Of a stretch of 36,688 bases of DNA, positions 25,705 to 33,468 are shown one piece after another. Every line of letters starts with the position of its first letter. Within the stretch, counting starts at the first letter, position 1. The position numbers and the translations under genes were made by a program. The notes under the pieces are model-generated. The model worked only from the letters and a program-made list of their open reading frames with translations. It did no database searches and was not told the DNA's origin. The stretch covers positions 1 through 36,688 of the forward strand of contig QIKW01000170.1 of NCBI GenBank assembly GCA_003231975.1, in the 5' to 3' direction. The DNA is from Acidimicrobiia bacterium. GTDB taxonomy: Bacteria > Actinomycetota > Acidimicrobiia > Acidimicrobiales > SZUA-35.

Positions 25705-26306
25705 GGGGAAAGAACCGCACCACCGAAACTTACGCCGAATCTGACACACCAAACGTCAACAGTGTCATAGATTGACAAATCAATGTCTGACGACAACTCG
25801 TAGTTCTGATCGCCGATGTTGCCTTTCAGATCACCAAGGTCGATGTAGTCATCGGGATTCGCAGAAGACCGAAGCCAGACGTTGAGATCTGGTCCGTTGT
25901 CTGTTTCGAAATTCTCGAATCGGAGAAAGCGCGTCTGGGACCCGTCTGTGATCACCGTTGCCACACCGCTGGTTGGGTGGTCGGCGTCGAAGAAGTCGCC
26001 CATTGCGAGCGTTGTGAGCGCTGGGGAATCGACAGGCTCAGCCGGGCTGCTGTCAGAGCCCGTGTCGGCAGGCGCGGCATCGGCCTCGGCGTCGGTTGCT
26101 GGCGCCGCAGGAGGCTCTTCGGATAGCTCTTCGACTGTGGTTGCGGCTTGGCTTGTCGGTTCCGAGGTTTCGGCGAAAGGGTTGGCTTCGTCAACCTCGT
26201 CATCGATGAACAGGGTTTGCACCCCGAAAACGGCGACTGCGAGGTACAGGATCACGCCAACCGCAGCTAGGCCGCCGCCAATCACGAGAGTCTTTTTGTT
26301 GGTCAT
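25701..26306 (-). CDS. Membrane-anchored DM13-domain protein
   Basis: This 201-aa protein has an N-terminal membrane anchor (about residues 7-28), an acidic Pro/Ala/Thr-rich linker (about 38-95) and a C-terminal DM13 domain (about 100-200). The domain shows GDFFDADHPTSGVATVI, FLRFENFETDNGPDLNVWLR and the terminal VDVWCVRFGVSFGGAVL with the single conserved Cys. DM13 domains are proposed to take part in electron transfer through this Cys, mostly from comparative work, so the biochemical role is uncertain. The domain would lie outside the membrane. A GAGG is only two bases from the ATG; TACGTT nine bases upstream may be a -10 box with a very short leader. A hypothetical gene is likely coupled downstream. 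Confidence 0.86.
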   Translation of the reverse strand: MTNKKTLVIGGGLAAVGVILYLAVAVFGVQTLFIDDEVDEANPFAETSEPTSQAATTVEELSEEPPAAPATDAEADAAPADTGSDSSPAEPVDSPALTTLAMGDFFDADHPTSGVATVITDGSQTRFLRFENFETDNGPDLNVWLRSSANPDDYIDLGDLKGNIGDQNYELSSDIDLSIYDTVDVWCVRFGVSFGGAVLSP

Positions 26307-26396
26307 GGCCTCATCAACGTAGATCGCTCGGTTCGGTTTCCCCGCGCCTGTGGCGTTTCCGGCTTGTTCACGATTTCGTGGCCCGCCAAGTGGAGC

Positions 26397-27215
26397 CTAC
26401 GCGATGTCGCGCTGCTGGAACACAAGTGCCGAGAGAACAAGCGCGCCCAGTACCCAGGCTAAGAGAATTAGGCCGGCCGCGGCGGGGCCGTGGCTGACGA
26501 TCGTTTCTGCGTTACCCGTGAATACGCTCCCGCTGAGCCGTTCAACGCTGCTTCCGTTGGCGAAGGCTGTGGCGTTGGTGATTGGCGAAAACACCGAGAG
26601 CCGCGGGAGAAACACGCCGATGAGGCTGTCGATAATGAACCAATAGATGATGAAACCAACGATCGAGGCCAGCGAGTTGTTGGTCAGCACAGTAACTCCC
26701 ATGCCGAAGGCGCCAAAGAGGCCGCCCGCAACGGCTAGGCGCAAAACGGCCCCAGCCACGTTGGTCCAGAACTCGGCGTTTGTGCCGTCGGTTGTGCCAA
26801 CCAACGTGGCCAGAACGAAGGTTAAAATCACATACAGCACCGCTAGAAGCGCTACCAGGAAAGCCACACCGACAAAAGCAGAAACCAATCGGGCGGCCAA
26901 AAGCCGCGCCCGGCGGGGCTCCCAGGTGAGAATCTGTTCGATGGTGCCGGTTTTGACATCTGCTCCGAAATACGAAGCTCCGATCACAAAAGCCATAAGC
27001 GGGAGCAGCGCTGCTATTGGCAGGAAGTAGCTGTCGAGCCCCGTTCCACCGGCGATGTCTTGCACCAGATCGGGTGTGTCGTTGGCATCGGCGCTGATCA
27101 CGAAGTAAGCGATAGCAATGCCGCCAACCATTAGTGCAGCAAGCCCAGCTGGGAAAGCTAGCGTCATGCGGCGCAACATGAGGCGCTTGAATTCGGTGAG
27201 GGTGAGCAGCATCAT
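26397..27215 (-). CDS. ABC transporter permease (ABC-2 type)
   Basis: This 272-aa protein has six hydrophobic helices and the layout of ABC-2 type permeases. A short cytoplasmic N-terminus (MLLTLTEFKRLMLRR) precedes the first helix, a characteristic GADVKTGTIEQILTWEPRRARLLAARL loop follows the second, and a final helix ends near the C-terminus. Its ATG overlaps the stop codon of the ATPase gene (ATGA, 27212-27215), so the two form one transporter in the usual ATPase-permease order. With no substrate-binding protein nearby it is likely an exporter or a resistance-type transporter. The substrate cannot be told. Confidence 0.9.
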   Translation of the reverse strand: MMLLTLTEFKRLMLRRMTLAFPAGLAALMVGGIAIAYFVISADANDTPDLVQDIAGGTGLDSYFLPIAALLPLMAFVIGASYFGADVKTGTIEQILTWEPRRARLLAARLVSAFVGVAFLVALLAVLYVILTFVLATLVGTTDGTNAEFWTNVAGAVLRLAVAGGLFGAFGMGVTVLTNNSLASIVGFIIYWFIIDSLIGVFLPRLSVFSPITNATAFANGSSVERLSGSVFTGNAETIVSHGPAAAGLILLAWVLGALVLSALVFQQRDIA

Positions 27216-28216
27216 TGCTGGCCCCCAACTTCAGTCTGGTTGCCACTAGGAGGCGGGTTTGGGGGCCCTGGAGGCGCTATTGGCCCGTCGGGCGGTGGTG
27301 GCGCACCAGTAAGGTTAAGAAAAGCTGCTTCCAAGGTGGGACGCTCTGAGCGCAGCCCGCTTAGGTAGAGGCCCTTCGCGGCCAGAACCTCGGTAACCTC
27401 GCTGGTTCGTTCGGCGGCCACATCAACGAGGAGTTCGCCTGGTTTAGGGCGCCTGTGGGCAACAATTCGGGCCTGTTCCAACGCGACCAAAGCTGCTTCA
27501 GTGTCTGCGATTGTCAACACCACGTTGTCTCCTCCGGCGAAACTTCGGATGTGGTCGAGAGTGCCGCTTTCGATGAGCCTCCCATTGCTGATGATCGTGA
27601 CGTCGTCGCAAACTATTTCGATCTCAGCCAGTTGATGGCTTGAGACCAGCACGGCTTTTCCCTGATCCGCGATGTTTCGGATTAGCACCCGCATTTCGGC
27701 GATGCCAGCCGGATCAAGCCCGTTTCCCGGTTCATCGAGTATCAGAAGATCAGGGTTCTTCAACAACGCGGCGGCTATGGCCAGCCGCTGTTTCATCCCG
27801 AGCGAGTAGGAACCAAAGTTGTCCTTGGCGCGGTCAGTGAGGCCAACAACGCCGAGCACCCGGTCGACCTCGTTAGTTGGGATCCCACTGATTCCCGCTA
27901 GCAGGCTGAGATTTCGTTTGCCCGAAAAGTTCGGGAACATCTTGGGGTTCTCAACGATGGCCCCCACCCGACCGGCAACCTCGTGGTATCGAGACGAGTC
28001 GACCCCGAATACTGTTGTGGTCCCCGAAGTCGGGCGGATGAGGCCGAGAAGGCAGCGGATGGTGGTGGTTTTGCCAGAGCCGTTGGGTCCCAAGTAGCCG
28101 TGCACGGCTCCTGGCCGCCCTAGAGCCAGATCAAAACCTTCAACAGCAACCACGTCATCGCCACGGCGCTTTGAGTAGACCTTCCGAAGGCCATTGAGTT
28201 CAATGATTGCTGACAC
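27212..28216 (-). CDS. ABC transporter ATP-binding protein
   Basis: This 334-aa ATPase energises the adjacent permease. Walker A is GPNGSGKTT near residues 43-51, the signature is SYSLGMKQRL, Walker B is LLILDEPGNGLDP and the switch His is in VLVSSHQLAE. The domain layout is that of CcmA/drug-exporter ATPases, with a C-terminal regulatory part. The last 30 residues are a Pro/Gly tail (GAPPPPDGPIAPPGPPNPPP), unusual and probably disordered. GTG at 28216 is preceded by TAGGTT exactly six bases upstream, so the mRNA may be leaderless. It is divergent from the YcaQ-like gene across only 33 bp. Confidence 0.92.
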   Translation of the reverse strand: MSAIIELNGLRKVYSKRRGDDVVAVEGFDLALGRPGAVHGYLGPNGSGKTTTIRCLLGLIRPTSGTTTVFGVDSSRYHEVAGRVGAIVENPKMFPNFSGKRNLSLLAGISGIPTNEVDRVLGVVGLTDRAKDNFGSYSLGMKQRLAIAAALLKNPDLLILDEPGNGLDPAGIAEMRVLIRNIADQGKAVLVSSHQLAEIEIVCDDVTIISNGRLIESGTLDHIRSFAGGDNVVLTIADTEAALVALEQARIVAHRRPKPGELLVDVAAERTSEVTEVLAAKGLYLSGLRSERPTLEAAFLNLTGAPPPPDGPIAPPGPPNPPPSGNQTEVGGQQ

Positions 28217-28249
28217 AGCAACAACCTAGCGGAGTCCTGATCGGGCAGA

Positions 28250-29440
28250 ATGTTGGCGATGAGGCATCTTTCTTCTTCTCAGGCAAGGCGGTTCGCCCTT
28301 GGAGCCCAAGGCTTCGCCCGTTCAAGGCCAAACGGCAGGGTTGACGCCCGTCACTTCCGACGAGCCCTGACCGACATGACCATTCTTCAGCTCGATTCGG
28401 TAAATGTTCTCTGCCGTTCGCACTTCCTGCCAGTCTTTGCCCGCCTCGGCTCCTACGACCGGGATCAGTTGGATCGATGGATCTGGAACTCGGGAGAGAA
28501 CCATGAGTACCTGGCCCACGAGGCTTCGATCACCTCCATGGGCCACCAGATTCTGTTGCGACCCCGAATGGCAACGCGGCGGTGGAAGGCAGGCGTCGAG
28601 TTGGAGCGCCGCAAGCCGGACTACGTGGCCGAAGTTCTACGCGAGGTAGAAGAGACGGGCCCGTTGTCGGTGAAGGACCTCTCGGATCCTGGCGGTCGAA
28701 CCGGGCCGTGGTGGGGCTTGTCAAAGGGCAAGCTCTGTCTTGAACATCTCTATGTCAGCGGCAGGCTGTCCATCCAGGAAAGGACCAAGACATTCCTGAC
28801 TCTTTATGATCTGCCGTCTCGTGTGGTTCCCTCAGATGTGCTGGCCCTGGCCGATCTTGACGATCACGAAGTTGAGCGCCGAATGCTGCTGCTTGGCGCC
28901 AAAAGTCACGGCGTTGGCACCGCAGCCGACCTGGCCGACTACTTCCGGCTGCGTATGCCCGCGGCTCGGCCTCGGCTGGCCGAACTGGTTGAGCGGGGCC
29001 ACCTGGAAGAGGTGGTGGTTGAGGGGTGGGACGAAGCGGCCTACCTTCATCCAGAGGCAAAGTTGCCTCGGCAGGTCAAGGCCAGGGCCCTCTTAAGCCC
29101 CTTTGATCCGGTGGTGTGGTTTCGGCCTCGGGCCGAGCGGCTGTTCGGGTTCAGGTATCGGATCGAGATATATGTGCCAGAACCCAAGCGGGTGCACGGC
29201 TACTACGTGTTGCCGTTTCTGCTTGGCGACAAGCTGGTCGCCAGGGTTGACCTGAAAGCCGACCGCAAATCCGGTCGGTTGCTGGCGAAAGGGGCGTTTC
29301 TGGAAGCGGGAGCAGACGCCGACGAGGTTGCCCCCGCTATGGCTGAATCGCTGCGCGAGATGGCCGGCTGGCTTGGTCTGAGCGAAGTTAGTGTTGGCAG
29401 GCGGGGCAACCTGGCCAAGGCGCTGGCTGAGGCACAATGA
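28250..29440 (+). CDS. YcaQ/AlkZ-like winged-helix DNA glycosylase
   Basis: This 396-aa protein belongs to the HTH_42 family (AlkZ, YcaQ/AlkX), which removes bulky alkylated bases and unhooks DNA crosslinks. The catalytic QxD signature is present as LQLDSVNVLCRSH (Q-L-D near residues 47-49). Winged-helix modules and the late family motif LLSPFDPVVWFRPRAERLFGFRYRIEIYVPEPKR are visible, along with YYVLPFLLGDKLVARVDLKADRK. Length fits the family. The start may be ATG 28250 or ATG 28259; neither has a good Shine-Dalgarno, and CAGAAT upstream of 28259 hints at a leaderless start there. It probably acts in base-excision repair of alkylated or crosslinked DNA. Confidence 0.88.
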   Translation: MLAMRHLSSSQARRFALGAQGFARSRPNGRVDARHFRRALTDMTILQLDSVNVLCRSHFLPVFARLGSYDRDQLDRWIWNSGENHEYLAHEASITSMGHQILLRPRMATRRWKAGVELERRKPDYVAEVLREVEETGPLSVKDLSDPGGRTGPWWGLSKGKLCLEHLYVSGRLSIQERTKTFLTLYDLPSRVVPSDVLALADLDDHEVERRMLLLGAKSHGVGTAADLADYFRLRMPAARPRLAELVERGHLEEVVVEGWDEAAYLHPEAKLPRQVKARALLSPFDPVVWFRPRAERLFGFRYRIEIYVPEPKRVHGYYVLPFLLGDKLVARVDLKADRKSGRLLAKGAFLEAGADADEVAPAMAESLREMAGWLGLSEVSVGRRGNLAKALAEAQ

Positions 29441-29453
29441 CGGTGGACCAGTA

Positions 29454-29855
29454 ATGAGGGGGCGCAAGGCCCTGGCGTTCGCTGCGTTGGCCGGATGCGT
29501 GGCGGTGCCCTTCTTCCCGTGGATCCGAACGGGTGAGGCAACCCGAAACAGCTACGAAGCCCTTCGGTCGGCCCAGCGTCTGGGGCTAGACCAGCTAACA
29601 CCGTTCCGAGTGGTCTGGTTTCTGGTGCCAGTTGTTGCCGTGGCTGCCGCCATGGCAGTAGCGGCAAAGCTGACACGCACCGGTGGGGTCCTCACCCTCG
29701 TCGTTGGAACCGTGGTTGCCGCCGCTGGGACATCGGTTCTACTGGTTGATGTAAGCGCCGCACTTGGTTTGTACTTGGCAATTGCGGTAGGTCTTTTGGC
29801 TGCGGCCCTGGGGCTACTTCTTGTCTTCGGTACTCAAGAAGACGTTGAGATCTGA
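29454..29855 (+). CDS. Small four-helix membrane protein
   Basis: This 133-aa protein of unknown function has four hydrophobic helices: about residues 5-23, 50-70, 77-98 and 103-124. The loop between helices 1 and 2 (RTGEATRNSYEALRSAQRLGLDQLTPF) is polar and probably extracytoplasmic. I chose ATG 29454 because GGTGG lies upstream and the first helix follows it; the preceding codons lie in the glycosylase gene. It precedes the large membrane-anchored protein by 48 bp on the same strand and may be co-transcribed with it. Confidence 0.75.
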   Translation: MRGRKALAFAALAGCVAVPFFPWIRTGEATRNSYEALRSAQRLGLDQLTPFRVVWFLVPVVAVAAAMAVAAKLTRTGGVLTLVVGTVVAAAGTSVLLVDVSAALGLYLAIAVGLLAAALGLLLVFGTQEDVEI

Positions 29856-29903
29856 CGATCCAATGGATTCACCAGTCTGCCGCTAGCGAGAGACCGAGTT
29901 CAA

Positions 29904-31889
29904 ATGACCTTCCCGAACCCCCCAAGTGATCCGCGCCGGGGATCTCAAGACCCAGCGCCCCATGACTCGGAGCTGTTTGGCGGCCACGCTCCAGCAGGCC
30001 CCCCGCCTGCTGGCCCTCCAGCCGTCGCTGAAATTGGGAACCCCACCCTGGCTGCTGGGGTTGGTCAGCCCGCCCTGCTTGACGACGTGAATGCCCTAAG
30101 CACAACGTTCGAGGCAAAGAAGGCGCCGTCTCTGTTTGGCCGGATGGGCCTTGTCGGAGCTGCGGTTGTGCTGGCCGGTGGGGCCGCGTTTGCCGTTACC
30201 CAAGCCCTGGAAGAGCCGACAGGTCCGGCGACGCCTGATGACGCTGTTGCTCAGTGGTTCGAAGCGCTCGACCAGGAAGACTTTCTTGGCATGACCGAAG
30301 TGTTGCTGCCAAGTGAGCGTGAAAGCCTCGTCGAGCCAACCTTGGAGTTGCTGACCGAGTTGCAGCGGCTTGAGGTGCTTGACTCGGAGATGGACCTTGG
30401 CCAGTTGAGCGGAGTTGATTTCAGCGTCAGCGGGATTCAGACCGTCAGTAGTGAGATTGGTCAAGGAGTGGCCGAGGTTCGGGTAGTTAACGGAACGCTT
30501 TCGAGTGCGGTGGATCTGGCCGAATTGCCCATTGGAGATCTGGTCCTGGATCGGTTCGACGACAATGGGATTTCCTGGGAAACAGTTCTTGGGGATGAGG
30601 AAGTAGTTGACTTCAGCGAAGACGAGTTCTCGTTGGTGGTGGTTGAGGAGGACGGTTCTTGGTATGTGAGTATCTGGTACGGGGCGGCAGAGATGCTTCG
30701 TGAATGGGCTGATGCCCCGGTTCCTGATTTTGGCAACGGGGTGGTTCCCGTTGGCGCCGCCAGCCCTGAGGCAGTGATTGAAGAGATTTTGAACGACATG
30801 CTTAGCCTTGATCCTGAAGGGGTCATCGCGCTGCTGGATCCCGAGGAGTTCCGGGCGATCTATGACTACGCGCCGCTCTTTCTCCCCGATCTCAAGGTGG
30901 GCGCTGACGAGTTGCTTGAAGAGCAGAATCAGGCAGGCAATTCCTGGTCCATCGATCGCCTTGATCTGCGAACAGTTGAAAGTGATGGCCGCACGACGGT
31001 TGTGATTGATGGCGTGGCCGCAAGCGCCACGTTGTACGGAGACACCGTCTCGGTTGAGGTAGTTGGCGACTGCACGTCGGTCACCGTCAATGGTGATCTT
31101 GAGGAATGGTGCGGGGCGGAAGGTGCGGAAGCCCTTAGCGAACCAGATTTGTTGCCGCTACTCGCCATGCAGGAGAGCCTGGCGGATCTAGATCTGGCCA
31201 TGGTCGTCATTGAACGCGATGGGCGCTGGTACTTGAGCTTCATGCCAACCGTGCTGAACGGCTACACCGAAATGCTCCGCCAGTTCGAGAGGTCAGACAT
31301 AGACGAAACTATCGACGGACTCACCGGCCTTCTTACCGGCGACATGTTCTTTGGCGGATCGGAGTCCAGTGAATTCGCACCGATCGGCGAGTCAATAGAT
31401 GGCCCGGTCGTCGAAGAAGAAGCCTCAAGTGAGGTAGAGGTTCCGAGCGACGAGTTCACACCTGACGCTGATGATGAGTCGATCACCGACGACTACGGGA
31501 TCGGCGTCCTTGATGAGAGGCAAGCTGCGCTCGTTCCTAGCGGATTGCTAGCAGTGACGTCGGACCCGACGTATTTGGCCATTGACGGAATTGGAATCCC
31601 AGAATCGTTCATCCAGATTCTGGATGACGAGGCTGTGATCAACCTAGTTGAGTACAGCGAGGGCAGCGGCCCAGCCGTGTTGGACTCGCTCGCCTCCGAT
31701 CCCGAGCTAGAACCCTTTGACTTGCCTGGGCTACCACCTGGGGCGGCTGCCTACAGCTTCGCAAGCTTTGAGTACACCGTTGTTTATCAGGACTTCCTGG
31801 TGATTGGATACGCATTCGAGGGCGACGGCCTTGATCCCGAAACTTCGGCCCTGATGCTTCGTCAAGTGGAACATCTGGCCGGTCTGTAG
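29904..31889 (+). CDS. Large membrane-anchored extracytoplasmic protein with two repeated domains
   Basis: This 661-aa protein of unknown function has a Pro/Ala/Gly-rich N-terminal cytoplasmic tail (about 1-75), one membrane helix (about 80-100) and a large acidic extracytoplasmic region. Two units look alike, beginning TPDDAVAQWFEALDQEDFLGMTEVLLPSERESL near 110 and SPEAVIEEILNDMLSLDPEGVIALLDPEEFRAI near 290; both alternate helix with beta strands (DGSWYVSIW and DGRWYLSFM), in the manner of NTF2-like or DUF4878-like domains. An acidic linker near 480-530 leads to a C-terminal domain (about 540-661). Codon use is like its neighbours. A surface sensor or binding protein is possible, but no function can be assigned. 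Confidence 0.8.
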   Translation: MTFPNPPSDPRRGSQDPAPHDSELFGGHAPAGPPPAGPPAVAEIGNPTLAAGVGQPALLDDVNALSTTFEAKKAPSLFGRMGLVGAAVVLAGGAAFAVTQALEEPTGPATPDDAVAQWFEALDQEDFLGMTEVLLPSERESLVEPTLELLTELQRLEVLDSEMDLGQLSGVDFSVSGIQTVSSEIGQGVAEVRVVNGTLSSAVDLAELPIGDLVLDRFDDNGISWETVLGDEEVVDFSEDEFSLVVVEEDGSWYVSIWYGAAEMLREWADAPVPDFGNGVVPVGAASPEAVIEEILNDMLSLDPEGVIALLDPEEFRAIYDYAPLFLPDLKVGADELLEEQNQAGNSWSIDRLDLRTVESDGRTTVVIDGVAASATLYGDTVSVEVVGDCTSVTVNGDLEEWCGAEGAEALSEPDLLPLLAMQESLADLDLAMVVIERDGRWYLSFMPTVLNGYTEMLRQFERSDIDETIDGLTGLLTGDMFFGGSESSEFAPIGESIDGPVVEEEASSEVEVPSDEFTPDADDESITDDYGIGVLDERQAALVPSGLLAVTSDPTYLAIDGIGIPESFIQILDDEAVINLVEYSEGSGPAVLDSLASDPELEPFDLPGLPPGAAAYSFASFEYTVVYQDFLVIGYAFEGDGLDPETSALMLRQVEHLAGL

Positions 31890-31895
31890 TTGGCC

Positions 31896-31907
31896 TAAAC
31901 TTGGGGA
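31896..31907 (+). promoter_or_regulatory. Candidate leaderless promoter (TAAACT, six bases, ATG)
   Basis: TAAACT (31896-31901) stands exactly six bases before the ATG at 31908. In actinobacteria a TANNNT box at this distance places the transcription start on the start codon, giving a leaderless mRNA. There is no convincing Shine-Dalgarno at this gene, which agrees. No clear -35 box is seen. It lies only 7 bp after the stop codon of the preceding gene, so it would give the small gene its own promoter. Confidence 0.5.
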
Positions 31908-32300
31908 ATGGCTTCGCTTTCCTTTGACGGACAAACCCATGACGAGATTGTTCAGAAGGTGCGGCGCTGGCTTGCCTCGGTTGATGGTGAAGCCGTAGAT
32001 CAGATGGGTGTGGCAGACGTTGTGAATCAGTCTGCTGAGCTAACAAAGGACGCACTGCGGGTGGTTGCCCAGTCTGCACCTGGCAGTGTGGCCGAGAGCG
32101 ATCTGATGAAGGCGCTCACAACCATGGGATACAAGGCAACCGACCAAACCAGAGAAGCCGCGCTTGGAGCCTTAGACGCCATTGAAACCGCAACCGGCGG
32201 CTCGGTTGTGCGCAAGGTTGCAGAAGTCGGCACCAAAGGCGTGTTCCAAATGAACTCGGCCCTTGCCAAGCAGTTCCTGAAGGCTGTGGTAAAGGACTGA
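31908..32300 (+). CDS. Small helical protein of unknown function
   Basis: This 130-aa cytoplasmic protein is predicted mostly alpha-helical, without membrane segments or recognisable catalytic motifs. Features are DEIVQKVRRWLASVDGEAVDQ in the first third, SVAESDLMKALTTMGYKATDQTR in the middle, and a hydrophobic basic helix (SALAKQFLKAVVKD) at the end. A helix-turn-helix-like spacing in the middle is possible but too weak to call. It sits between the large anchored protein and the purine genes. Codon use is like its neighbours and the frame is clean, so I take it as real. Confidence 0.72.
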   Translation: MASLSFDGQTHDEIVQKVRRWLASVDGEAVDQMGVADVVNQSAELTKDALRVVAQSAPGSVAESDLMKALTTMGYKATDQTREAALGALDAIETATGGSVVRKVAEVGTKGVFQMNSALAKQFLKAVVKD

Positions 32301-32361
32301 GCATTCCCGCTCTTGGTCATTTGGCGGTACTAGCCTGTTCTCTTCCCAAGGGAGCAGCACC

Positions 32362-33468
32362 GTGGCAGAGATCAACATTGGGCTTGGCAAAACGGCGAGA
32401 CCGGCCTACACCCTTGATCAGCTTGCCCTGCTGCCTTCCAAACGAACCAGGGAACCCGAGCTGGTTGATCTTGGCTGGCAGCTAGATGCCTACAGCCTCG
32501 ACTTTCCAGTGCTCAGCTCGGCAATGGACAGCGTCACCAGCCCAGCAACTGCAATTCAGTTGGACCGCCTGGGCGGCCTTGGTGTGCTTGACCTTGAAGG
32601 GGTTTGGACTCGTCACGCCGACCCTGGGCCCGCCCTTGCCGAGCTTGCCGGGCTGGATGCCACCGAAGTTCTTGCCAGCCTGCGTCAATTGTATCTGGCC
32701 CCGGTAGACCCCGACCTTGTTTCTCAGCGCATCGCCGAACTACACGCCGCAGGGGGATATGCCGCAGGCGCAGTGTCGCCCCGTCGGGTTGCCTCGCTGG
32801 CCGCCACCTTGCTGAAGGCCGAGCTTGATTTGTTGGTCATCCAGGGAACGGTGATCTCAGCCGAGCACGTATCAACAGTTGAGGCTCCGTTGAACCTCAA
32901 ACAGTTCGTTCGAGAGCTGGAAACTCCTGTCGTTGTTGGCGGCTGCGCCAGCTATCAGGCGGCCCTGCATCTGATGCGAACCGGGGCGGCGGCCGTGCTC
33001 GTTGGTGTTGACGGTGGCCGCACATCGACAACAGGTTCGGTTACCGGAATCGGCTCCGGGTTGGCAACAGCTGTGGCCGACGTTCGCGCCGCCAGGATGC
33101 GCCACCTCGACGAAACGGGTGTGTACGTTCACGTCATTGCCGACGGCGGAATCCGAACCGGGGGAGACATCGCAAAGGCGGTTGCCTGCGGGGCCGACGC
33201 GGTGATGCTGGGGTCTGCTCTGGCCAGAGCAACCGAAGCACCAGGCCAGGGCTGGCACTGGGGTCGGTCTGTTGCCCACCCTGAGCTGCCACAGGGAGAA
33301 GTGGTGCAACTAGACCAGGCTGGCTCCCTCGAAGAGATCCTTTTGGGGCCCGCCACCTCCGCCGATGGGCGCACCAACATCATCGGGGCCCTCCGCCAGT
33401 CAATGGCAACGCTTGGTTATGAAAAGCTGAAAGACCTCCAGAAGGCCGATCTGTTGGTAAGCCAATGA
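32362..33468 (+). CDS. IMP dehydrogenase-like protein (GuaB3-type, actinobacterial)
   Basis: This 368-aa TIM-barrel protein belongs to the IMPDH-related family found in high-GC Gram-positive bacteria (TIGR01304-like). The barrel signatures are [17 protein letters not shown] and [19 protein letters not shown]. There is no CBS pair, which agrees with the short length. The loop that carries the catalytic Cys in IMP dehydrogenase (SICTTR) reads GGRTSTTGS here, with Ser at residue 222, so the usual covalent chemistry is not expected; whether the family is catalytic is not settled by this. The start is GTG 32362 with AGGGAG upstream. The stop overlaps guaA by ATGA, so guanine nucleotide metabolism is the likely setting, perhaps as a regulator. 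Confidence 0.88.
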   Translation: MAEINIGLGKTARPAYTLDQLALLPSKRTREPELVDLGWQLDAYSLDFPVLSSAMDSVTSPATAIQLDRLGGLGVLDLEGVWTRHADPGPALAELAGLDATEVLASLRQLYLAPVDPDLVSQRIAELHAAGGYAAGAVSPRRVASLAATLLKAELDLLVIQGTVISAEHVSTVEAPLNLKQFVRELETPVVVGGCASYQAALHLMRTGAAAVLVGVDGGRTSTTGSVTGIGSGLATAVADVRAARMRHLDETGVYVHVIADGGIRTGGDIAKAVACGADAVMLGSALARATEAPGQGWHWGRSVAHPELPQGEVVQLDQAGSLEEILLGPATSADGRTNIIGALRQSMATLGYEKLKDLQKADLLVSQ

